Shown one piece after another: positions 1-6,460 of a stretch of DNA of 9,065 bases. A program made the position numbers and the translations under genes. This DNA comes from Candidatus Nanopelagicaceae bacterium (GTDB lineage Bacteria > Actinomycetota > Actinomycetes > Nanopelagicales > Nanopelagicaceae): assembly GCA_947478965.1 (NCBI GenBank), contig CANJXW010000014.1:1-9065 (forward strand), read 5' to 3'. Numbering within the stretch: position 1 is the stretch's first letter; every line of letters begins with the position of its first letter. The notes beneath the pieces are model-generated. The model saw only the letters and a list, made by a program, of their open reading frames with translations. It searched no databases and was not told where the DNA came from.

Positions 1-629
1 CTCTGCAAGAAGTAAATGCGGGCCTTGCAAAGAATGGACGCTTTGATCTCGCTCTCACAGGCGGAACGCTTGGCCTCGCAATTTCGCAAGGTCTAGTCGA
101 GGCATGGAATCAAAAGCCTGACCTTTATTCTGGGCTTCATATTTGGTGGAGTGATGAGAGATTTGTTCCCATAGAAAGCTCTGAGAGAAATGCTCTGCCG
201 CTTCATACAACGCTCTCAAATAGAAATATTGTTATTCATGAAGTGCTTGCATCTGATCAAGTGGCAAGTGCTGATGAAGCCGCATCCGAATACTCCACTG
301 CACTAAGTGGTGTTGATCTGGATCTGGCCATCCTTGGCCTTGGTCCTGATGGCCATGTTGCATCGCTCTTTCCATCGATGGCAGATATCGATGATCTTCG
401 AAAAGTAATTGTGATTGAGGATTCACCAAAGCCCCCTGCTATTCGCGTTTCATTTACCATGGCGATGATAAATAGCGCAGCACAGGTATGGATTATCGCT
501 GCAGGTGAATCAAAGGCCGTTGCTGTTACCAAGATAATTGAGGGAGATCTATCAATACCAGCCAGTTATGTAGCTGGCGAGGAGTACACACGGCTGATAG
601 TTGATACTGAAGCCTTTTTCGCCGAGTAG
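1..629 (+). CDS. pgl: 6-phosphogluconolactonase, 3' part (start lies outside the window)
   Basis: This enzyme hydrolyses 6-phosphogluconolactone to 6-phosphogluconate, the second step of the cytosolic oxidative pentose phosphate pathway. The reading frame is open from base 3 to the TAG at 627-629, giving about 208 residues; family members have about 230-260, so some 30-40 N-terminal residues are missing. Seen motifs: an LTGGT stretch early on (the family's sugar-phosphate SGG-type loop), WSDERFVP at 147-170, the hallmark GLGPDGH ending at 356 (His of this motif is catalytic in the family), and a C-terminal block with PPAIRVSFT and AAGESKA that matches the usual PxxRxT and GxxK elements. An internal ATG at 243 is not the start, because conserved family sequence continues upstream of it. 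It is followed after 9 bp by gnd and then zwf, which fits its role. Family assignment is secure; the true start cannot be seen. Confidence 0.95.
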   Translation, partial: LQEVNAGLAKNGRFDLALTGGTLGLAISQGLVEAWNQKPDLYSGLHIWWSDERFVPIESSERNALPLHTTLSNRNIVIHEVLASDQVASADEAASEYSTALSGVDLDLAILGLGPDGHVASLFPSMADIDDLRKVIVIEDSPKPPAIRVSFTMAMINSAAQVWIIAAGESKAVAVTKIIEGDLSIPASYVAGEEYTRLIVDTEAFFAE

Positions 630-638
630 ACTTACCCC
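627..638 (+). promoter_or_regulatory. Candidate -10 promoter element for leaderless gnd mRNA
   Basis: TAGACT at 627-632 matches the TAnnnT -10 consensus and overlaps the pgl stop codon. Exactly six bases (TACCCC) separate it from the gnd ATG at 639, so transcription would start on or next to the A of the ATG. No Shine-Dalgarno is present upstream of this ATG. A TTGATA at 601-606 resembles a -35 but is 20 bp away, so it is not convincing. The same spacing occurs before two other genes here (4352 and 8447). If active, it would let gnd-zwf be expressed apart from pgl. Confidence 0.5.
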
Positions 639-1631
639 ATGAGCCAAGCACCAAATTTTGCCATGATCGGACTCGGTCGAATGGGCGCCAATATTGTGCG
701 CCGACTATCAGGGGCAGGAATTACCTCTGTTGTCTTTGACCTTAGCCCTCAGGCCGTCGAAGCCCTTGGCAAGGAAGGCTCGATTACCTCATCGAGCATG
801 GCAGACCTTGCAGCAAAACTTCCAACCCCGCGCACCGTCTGGGTGATGGTTCCTGCCTCGGTTACAGATTCAACGATTGCGGAAATGGCCTCACATCTGA
901 GCGCAGGTGACACCATTATTGATGGTGGAAATAGTTACTACAAGAATGATCTCAAGAACGCAGAAATACTCAACGCCAAGGGAATTAACTTTGTCGATGT
1001 CGGAACATCTGGTGGCGTCTATGGCCTCGAGCGTGGATATAGCTTGATGATCGGTGGAGATAAAGACGTTGTCGCCGGCCTTGATCCAATCTTTAAAGCT
1101 CTTGCTCCAGGAGTAGAAGCTGCAGAGCGAACACCAGGTCGCACGGGTGAACCAACGCAAGCTGAATACGGATATTTACATTGCGGACCTGTTGGCTCAG
1201 GCCACTTCGTCAAGATGATTCACAATGGAATCGAATACGGAATGATGGCAGCTTTTGCTGAAGGCCTTGCAATCTTTGAAGCAGCAGATGGAATGACACC
1301 TGCTTATGACCTTGATATTCCAGAGATCACTGAAGTCTGGCGTCGCGGAAGCGTTGTTGCATCGTGGCTCCTAGATCTAACTGCGCAAGCTCTTCAGGAA
1401 TCAACAGAGCTCAAAGAGTATTCAACGCACGTGAGCGATAGCGGTGAAGGTCGTTGGACTGTACAAGCTGCGATCGAAGCAGGAATTCCTGCACATGTAT
1501 TGAGCGCTTCTCTCTATGCGCGCTTTGCATCTCGCAATAACGATGAATTTGCCAACCGCGTTCTTAGCGCCATGCGATATAAATTCGGTGGCCACAATGA
1601 GAAGCCATCTGCCGAAAATACCAAGGCGTAG
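639..1631 (+). CDS. gnd: 6-phosphogluconate dehydrogenase, decarboxylating, short (YqeC/GndA-type)
   Basis: It oxidatively decarboxylates 6-phosphogluconate to ribulose-5-phosphate and CO2 in the cytosol, the third step of the oxidative pentose phosphate branch. The 330 residues fit the short subfamily (about 300-340) and not the 470-residue enzyme of E. coli. Visible elements: Rossmann loop GLGRMG at 11-16; DGGNSYYKND at 95-104; a substrate-binding segment with DVGTSGG at 120-126; the catalytic stretch GHFVKMIHNGIEY at 188-200 (Lys192, Asn196, Glu199 in family terms); and SGEGRW at 268-273. After beta strand 2 there is FDLSP with Asp34, where NADP-specific enzymes have a basic or neutral residue, so NAD+ preference is inferred. 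The ATG at 639 has no Shine-Dalgarno but lies six bases after a TAnnnT hexamer. zwf begins 3 bp downstream. Confidence 0.96.
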   Translation: MSQAPNFAMIGLGRMGANIVRRLSGAGITSVVFDLSPQAVEALGKEGSITSSSMADLAAKLPTPRTVWVMVPASVTDSTIAEMASHLSAGDTIIDGGNSYYKNDLKNAEILNAKGINFVDVGTSGGVYGLERGYSLMIGGDKDVVAGLDPIFKALAPGVEAAERTPGRTGEPTQAEYGYLHCGPVGSGHFVKMIHNGIEYGMMAAFAEGLAIFEAADGMTPAYDLDIPEITEVWRRGSVVASWLLDLTAQALQESTELKEYSTHVSDSGEGRWTVQAAIEAGIPAHVLSASLYARFASRNNDEFANRVLSAMRYKFGGHNEKPSAENTKA

Positions 1632-1634
1632 CAA

Positions 1635-3050
1635 GTGGTACGTGCAGATGTTTTAGTTCTCTTTGGCGCGACCGGAGACTTAGCTAAGAAGAAACTCTTC
1701 CCGGCCCTCTATGAGATGGAAGAAGAAGACGAACTACAGATCCCAGTATTTTGTGTAGCTTCTTCAAAATGGACCCAAGAAGAGTTTAAGAATCGTGCCG
1801 AATCATCGATTCGTGATCGAAAAAGTGAAGTAAAAGAGCCCGTCTTGCGCAGCCTTCTTGATGAAATGCAGCTTGTTGTGGGGGATTACAAAGATATCAA
1901 GACCTTTGAAGCCCTTCGCGATGCCCTTGCAGCATTTAGCCTGCCTGTTATTTATCTCGCCATCGCACCTGACATGTTCGCCGATGTCACTCAGGGCCTA
2001 CATGCAGTGGGGTTAACGAAGAAAGCGCGTGTGGTCGTTGAAAAACCTTTCGGTCGAGATCTCGCATCAGCTATTACTTTAGATAATGAACTTAAATCAA
2101 TTCTCTCCGAAGACCAGATCTACCGCATTGATCATTACCTCGGAAAGGAATCGGTGGAGGACCTTCTCGTCTTCCGCTTCGCTAACACTCTCTTTGAACC
2201 AGTCTGGAACCGTAACTACGTTTCAAATATTCAAATCACCATGTCTGAGGATTTCGGAATCGATGGACGTGGAAAGTTCTACGATGGCGTCGGCGCAACT
2301 CGCGATGTTTTGCAGAACCACTTGCTACAGGTTCTCTCGATGCTCACTATGGAACCCCCAATTGATATGTCTTCGCAAGCGATGCAAGATGAGAAGATAA
2401 AAGTTCTCTCCGCAGTCAGAGATCTCGACGGCGATAGCGTTATCCGCGGTCAATACGTTGGGTACCTTGAAGAAGCTGGCGTTGCAGATCATTCAGATAC
2501 TGAAACCTTTGTTGCAATGCGAATCTTTATCGATAACTGGCGCTGGGCTGGAGTTCCAATCTATCTGCGCACAGGCAAGAAGATGGCTGAGTCCACCATG
2601 GAAGCAGTCGTTGAATTTAAGCAGCCACCACGTTTATTATTTAAGGCACCAGGTTCAAAGAAACCAGAGCCCAATATTGTTCGATTCCGTATGGGCAAGC
2701 GCGATGGCGTGGATCTTTCGCTTCAAGCAAAATCTCCAGGTTCAGCTCTTGTCACAAATACAGTTGATCTAACAGTCGAATTTGCTGCAGCGCTCGGTGA
2801 ACGCAAAGAGGCTTATGAAAGACTTCTCGATGCCGCTATCTGTGGTGACCACTTCCGATTTACTCGCATCGATGCCGTCTTGCAATCATGGCGCCTACTC
2901 GATGAGATTCTCAAGAAGCCATCAAAGTTGATCCCCTATTTTGAAAATACGTGGGGGCCAGATGAAGGCCTTGAGTTAGTCCCTGGTGGTTGGAATGCAG
3001 TTGGTTCTGAAGCCGAGAATAAGATGAATCTTGGCAATGCGAGCAAATAG
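1635..3050 (+). CDS. zwf: Glucose-6-phosphate 1-dehydrogenase
   Basis: It oxidises glucose-6-phosphate to 6-phosphogluconolactone, normally reducing NADP+, and is the entry step of the oxidative pentose phosphate pathway. The 471 residues match family length. Visible elements: dinucleotide-binding [10 protein letters not shown] at 11-20; EKPFG at 136-140; the active-site signature RIDHYLGKE at 164-172; the catalytic His229 in [10 protein letters not shown] at 223-232; and [16 protein letters not shown] at 301-316 in the C-terminal domain. The start is a GTG three bases after the gnd stop; an AAGG at 1623-1626 inside gnd gives a modest Shine-Dalgarno, so translation is probably coupled to gnd. 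The stop codon directly abuts that of the convergent tgt. In many Actinobacteria zwf is followed by opcA, whose product assists this enzyme; no opcA lies beside it here. Confidence 0.97.
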   Translation: MVRADVLVLFGATGDLAKKKLFPALYEMEEEDELQIPVFCVASSKWTQEEFKNRAESSIRDRKSEVKEPVLRSLLDEMQLVVGDYKDIKTFEALRDALAAFSLPVIYLAIAPDMFADVTQGLHAVGLTKKARVVVEKPFGRDLASAITLDNELKSILSEDQIYRIDHYLGKESVEDLLVFRFANTLFEPVWNRNYVSNIQITMSEDFGIDGRGKFYDGVGATRDVLQNHLLQVLSMLTMEPPIDMSSQAMQDEKIKVLSAVRDLDGDSVIRGQYVGYLEEAGVADHSDTETFVAMRIFIDNWRWAGVPIYLRTGKKMAESTMEAVVEFKQPPRLLFKAPGSKKPEPNIVRFRMGKRDGVDLSLQAKSPGSALVTNTVDLTVEFAAALGERKEAYERLLDAAICGDHFRFTRIDAVLQSWRLLDEILKKPSKLIPYFENTWGPDEGLELVPGGWNAVGSEAENKMNLGNASK

Positions 3051-4307
3051 TTAATCTCTGCTCTGCCCGGATTTATGTTTGTATCGACCCAAGAAATCTT
3101 CCTTCATCTCTTTGAAGTTTCCATCAATAATTGCCTGACGCATCTGGTCTACCAAGCGAACAATAAATCGTTCATTGTGAATCGTTGCAAGAGTTGCTGC
3201 CACCATCTCTTTACTACGAAATAGATGGCATAGATACGCGCGCGTGTAATAAGTACATGTATAGCAATCGCATTCATCATCAATCGGATTAAAGTCGCGC
3301 GTATATGGCGCGTTAGAGACATTGAATCGCCCCTCCATTGTGTACACGGCGCTAGTTCGCGCAATGCGCGATGCCAGCACGCAGTCGAAGGTATCGATGC
3401 CATTTTCAACGCTGGTAAAGAGATCTTCAGGTGCGCCGATTCCAAGCAAGTGGCGGGGTTTATTCTCGGGCAAAGTGCTGGTAACCCATCCAACGATGGT
3501 TCCGAGTGAATCTTTATCAAGAGCTCCACCGATACCAAATCCATCAAATTCAATCCCAGATGAACTCATGGTGCCAAGATCATGGGCTGCCTTCTTGCGA
3601 AGGTCCTCGTACTGAGCGCCTTGAATAACGCCAAAGAGCGCTTGATACGGTTTATCGGCGCGCAAGTCGGTCAAGCGCTTATGTTCATCAAGACAACGAA
3701 GGGCCCATTCATATGTTCGCTCCATGGCAAGCTCTTGATAGGGGCGAGTGTTGTGCAGGGTCGTACATTCATCAAAGGCGAAGATGATATCTGCGCCGAT
3801 CTTATGCTGAATCTGCATCGAGATCTCAGAGCTAAATCTATGCATCGATCCATCAAGGTGAGATTTGAAAGTAACGCCATCGTCATCGACGTGGGCTAAA
3901 CGTTGCTTACTGCCAGCAATAACCTGATCTGAGCGAAAAGTTTTCGCATCCATCGCTAGAACTTTTTTAAATCCAACTCCGAGTGAGAGGACTTGAAATC
4001 CACCGCTGTCAGTAAAGGTCGGTCCTTGCCAATTCATAAATGATGCAAGTCCTCCAGCTTCTTCAAGTACATCAGGTCCAGGTTGAAGATAGAGGTGATA
4101 TGCATTTGCAAGCAGGGCCTGTGACCCAAGATCAGCCATTGCACCTGGCAGAACTGATTTGACTGTTGCCTTGGTTCCAACGGGAATAAAAGCAGGAGTT
4201 TGTATCTCACCGTGAGGAGTCGAAATTTTTCCAGCTCTACCTTGAGCGCCCTCGAGTTGCTTTGAGATCTCGAACGAGAATCCGCCTGTGTTTGATATCT
4301 CGCTCAT
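3051..4307 (-). CDS. tgt: tRNA-guanine(34) transglycosylase (queuosine pathway)
   Basis: It exchanges guanine-34 of the GUN-anticodon tRNAs (Asp, Asn, His, Tyr) for preQ1, the first tRNA-level step of queuosine synthesis. From the ATG at 4307 the protein has 418 residues. Visible elements: TPAFIPVGT at 37-45; NAYHLYLQPG at 68-77; DSGGFQVLSLG at 100-110 with the general-base Asp100; DEC at 179-181, matching the Asp/Cys preQ1-pocket residues of bacterial Tgt; GVIQG at 226-230; the nucleophile region GIDTFDCV with Asp308; and the zinc site CxCxxC (346, 348, 351) plus His377. Residues after DCV read LASR where many relatives have a PTR-type sequence. About 35 residues between SLG and VTFKSHLDG are longer than in proteobacterial enzymes. 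The frame extends to a TTG at 4337, but that start has a purine run directly against it with no spacing, so the ATG is preferred. No other queuosine gene is nearby. Confidence 0.96.
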   Translation of the reverse strand: MSEISNTGGFSFEISKQLEGAQGRAGKISTPHGEIQTPAFIPVGTKATVKSVLPGAMADLGSQALLANAYHLYLQPGPDVLEEAGGLASFMNWQGPTFTDSGGFQVLSLGVGFKKVLAMDAKTFRSDQVIAGSKQRLAHVDDDGVTFKSHLDGSMHRFSSEISMQIQHKIGADIIFAFDECTTLHNTRPYQELAMERTYEWALRCLDEHKRLTDLRADKPYQALFGVIQGAQYEDLRKKAAHDLGTMSSSGIEFDGFGIGGALDKDSLGTIVGWVTSTLPENKPRHLLGIGAPEDLFTSVENGIDTFDCVLASRIARTSAVYTMEGRFNVSNAPYTRDFNPIDDECDCYTCTYYTRAYLCHLFRSKEMVAATLATIHNERFIVRLVDQMRQAIIDGNFKEMKEDFLGRYKHKSGQSRD

Positions 4308-4351
4308 AGCCGTATTCTGGCAGAGATTCTGTGGCAACCCTTCCAGCGTAA

Positions 4352-4363
4352 TACACTCGCACC
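4352..4363 (+). promoter_or_regulatory. Candidate -10 promoter element for leaderless alpha/beta hydrolase mRNA
   Basis: TACACT at 4352-4357 matches TAnnnT and is followed by exactly six bases (CGCACC) before the ATG at 4364. No Shine-Dalgarno precedes the ATG, and no clear -35 hexamer is seen. The site lies in the 56-bp gap between the divergent tgt and hydrolase starts. On the opposite strand, CAGAAT lies six bases before the tgt ATG at 4307 and could be a weaker counterpart lacking the first T of the consensus. Confidence 0.5.
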
Positions 4364-5230
4364 ATGCCCCAAATTAAAATGAAAGATGGTCGAGAGATTG
4401 AAATCCTCGATAACGCACTTCCTTCGCCAAAAGCGATCGTCTTTCATCATGGAACTCCAAGCCATGCCTCAAGGTGGGCGCCATGGTTCGCGCAGTGCAC
4501 AGCGCTTGGATTTCGAGCGATTTCATATAGCCGTGCAGGCTATGGCACGAGCGACCGTAACGTTGGCCGCCGCGTCATCGATGTCAACAACGATATCTCC
4601 AGAATTCTCGATGAAAAATCTGTCTCAGAGTTTGTATCAATCGGCACTTCAGGTGGCGGACCTCATGCCCTTGCTAACGCCTTCGAGCCACGCAACCGTG
4701 GAGTAATCACCTTGGCTAGCGTTGGAAAGCATGGAGCAACAGATCTTGATTTTCTTCACGGCATGGGGCAAGAAAACCATGATGAATTTGGCGCAGCGCT
4801 TAAGGGTGAAATTGTTCTGCAAGATTGGCTTAACGCCCATATGGCTGAGTTTAAAAACGTTACCGGCGATCAAATCATTCAATCTTTAGGTGGTCTCATT
4901 GGTGATGCAGATAAGCGAGTTCTCACTGGCGATTTTGCAGCCGAATCTGCATCCGTCTTTCGCAACTCTCTCGCGGTAAGTTTTGATGGATGGATCGATG
5001 ACGATCTCGCATTCGTTAAGGAGTGGGGATTTGATCTCGGAGATATCAAAGTTCCCGTCAAGATCTGGCAAGGCGATCAAGATTTAATGGTTCCCTTCGC
5101 ACACTCCGAATGGCTTGCATCAAAGATCTCAACCTCAGAGCTCACATCTATCCAAGGACATGGACACCTCTCTCTGGTAGCTGCATATCGGAGTGAAGTT
5201 CTTGCTCAGGCAGCGAAGTTACTTTCCTAA
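4364..5230 (+). CDS. Alpha/beta hydrolase fold protein, substrate unknown
   Basis: A 288-residue serine hydrolase of the alpha/beta fold. The full catalytic framework is visible: an oxyanion-hole HHGTP at 28-32; the nucleophile elbow GTSGG with Ser96 at 94-98; the acid Asp240 in GDQD at 237-240; and the base in HGH at 266-268, probably His268. A helical cap-like insert of roughly residues 125-220 lies between the elbow and the acid, as in esterases, peptidases and haloalkane-type hydrolases. There is no signal peptide or membrane segment, so it is probably cytosolic. The ATG follows a TAnnnT hexamer by six bases and has no Shine-Dalgarno. The stop TAA is immediately followed by the ATG of the MFS transporter, so the two are likely cotranscribed and may handle one compound. 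The family is clear, but the substrate cannot be named. Confidence 0.9.
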   Translation: MPQIKMKDGREIEILDNALPSPKAIVFHHGTPSHASRWAPWFAQCTALGFRAISYSRAGYGTSDRNVGRRVIDVNNDISRILDEKSVSEFVSIGTSGGGPHALANAFEPRNRGVITLASVGKHGATDLDFLHGMGQENHDEFGAALKGEIVLQDWLNAHMAEFKNVTGDQIIQSLGGLIGDADKRVLTGDFAAESASVFRNSLAVSFDGWIDDDLAFVKEWGFDLGDIKVPVKIWQGDQDLMVPFAHSEWLASKISTSELTSIQGHGHLSLVAAYRSEVLAQAAKLLS

Positions 5231-6460
5231 ATGCTCTTTAAAGAATTTACTGAAATCCTCAATCCGCACTCGCGAAGGATTGTCATAGGAATCTGCCTCA
5301 ACGCCATCGGCGGGGGCATGACTCTTTCACTTCTCCTTGTCTACTTCCACGATGTTCGTGGCTTTACCAATACTTTCGGCGGCCTTTTAATGGGTTGGGG
5401 CGCTCTCGTTGGGCTTGCCTGCAGTGGGCCACTTGGCGCGCTCGTAGACCGCATCGGCCCCAAAATAATTCTCGTAGTAGGTCTAATCTTCTCAGCGCTT
5501 TCTGCAATCTTCTATTCGCTTGTGACCACACATGGACATGCAATTATTGCAATGACCTTTTTTGCAATCGGCGCACAATGTATCTGGCCATCTCAGATGG
5601 TGATTTTGACTCGGGTGACACCTGAAGAAAATCGATCGAAAATATTTGGCTTTAATTTTATGTTACTCAATCTTGGACTTGGCATCGGCGGCCTCATCTC
5701 TTCGCTGATCATCCAAGAAGGTTCTCTGCTCTCATTCCAAATCATGTATTGGGTTGATGCAGCAACATTCCTTCTCTATCTCTTTATTATCTTTGGACTT
5801 AAAACACCTCATGGCGGAAAGTACATAGCAAAGGAGAACGAGCCAAAATCCGGTACCTATCGTGAACTCTTTAAAATTAAAGAGTTAACGCTTCTTACTG
5901 TTGCCGGGGTCATCCTTTTATGTTTTGGATATGGTCCTCTTCAATCAGGTATTCCCATCTATGCAACGCAGTACTTGGGTCTATCTCCAAAGTGGCTCGG
6001 AATAATCTTTGGAGTAAATACACTCTCGATAGTTTTACTGCAGCCCCTTATTTTGAAGGCGCTCGAGCGCGTTTCACGAATAACTGCCTTGATGTCAGTT
6101 GGAGCAATCTGGGCTGCATCGTGGGCGATGGTAGGAATTTCTCCGTACCTACCCATTCTCTTTAGCGGCATCGCACTCTGTGCCAGTCAGTTGATCTTTG
6201 CATTTGGAGAAATGGTCAATGCCCCAACAAGTCCTGCCCTGACTCAAGAGTTATCGCCAGAACATATTCGAGGACGGGCCAGCGCCCTTATTAGTTTGCA
6301 GTGGGGGATTTCAGGGGTAGTCGGTCCTGCCATTTCAGGGTTGATGATCGGGGCCCACCTTGAACAGGCATGGGTTGTAACCATGGCTTGTGGCGCCCTT
6401 TTGCCGATTCCAATTTTTTGGAAGGTCAAGCAGATGATGAATGTCAGAGAAGGAAAGTAA
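5231..6460 (+). CDS. Major facilitator superfamily transporter (DHA1/efflux-like)
   Basis: A 409-residue integral membrane protein with about 12 hydrophobic segments. The classic MFS motif A is seen after TM2 as PLGALVDRIGPK at 68-79, with a degenerate repeat of this region in the second half around 342-350 (SPEHIRGRA). A hydrophilic cytoplasmic loop at about 190-218 separates the two six-helix halves. Length and motif layout resemble drug/H+ antiporter-type exporters, but the substrate is not predictable and import is not excluded. The ATG directly follows the hydrolase stop with no gap. There is no good Shine-Dalgarno, so translation is probably coupled; a TACTTT at 5220-5225, five bases before the ATG, could instead be a secondary -10. 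The stop codon abuts that of the convergent M13 peptidase gene. Confidence 0.92.
   Translation: MLFKEFTEILNPHSRRIVIGICLNAIGGGMTLSLLLVYFHDVRGFTNTFGGLLMGWGALVGLACSGPLGALVDRIGPKIILVVGLIFSALSAIFYSLVTTHGHAIIAMTFFAIGAQCIWPSQMVILTRVTPEENRSKIFGFNFMLLNLGLGIGGLISSLIIQEGSLLSFQIMYWVDAATFLLYLFIIFGLKTPHGGKYIAKENEPKSGTYRELFKIKELTLLTVAGVILLCFGYGPLQSGIPIYATQYLGLSPKWLGIIFGVNTLSIVLLQPLILKALERVSRITALMSVGAIWAASWAMVGISPYLPILFSGIALCASQLIFAFGEMVNAPTSPALTQELSPEHIRGRASALISLQWGISGVVGPAISGLMIGAHLEQAWVVTMACGALLPIPIFWKVKQMMNVREGK

Noticed and set aside
243..629. A shorter pgl beginning at the ATG at 243
   Set aside because: Conserved lactonase motifs (TGG loop, WSDERFVP) are in frame upstream, so the gene starts before the window.
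601..632. TTGATA with TAGACT as a full -35/-10 promoter for gnd
   Set aside because: The spacer is 20 bp, too long for a standard promoter; only the -10 hexamer is retained as a candidate.
2086..2772. Overlapping open frames inside zwf, and similar antisense frames in gnd, tgt, the peptidase and marR
   Set aside because: They lie wholly within strongly recognised genes, have low-complexity or unrelated translations, and no start signals; they are shadows of the real frames.
3041..3063. Inverted repeat GAGCA / TGCTC across the zwf-tgt junction as a terminator
   Set aside because: Only five base pairs around a 13-base loop and no T-tract on either strand; both arms are coding sequence.
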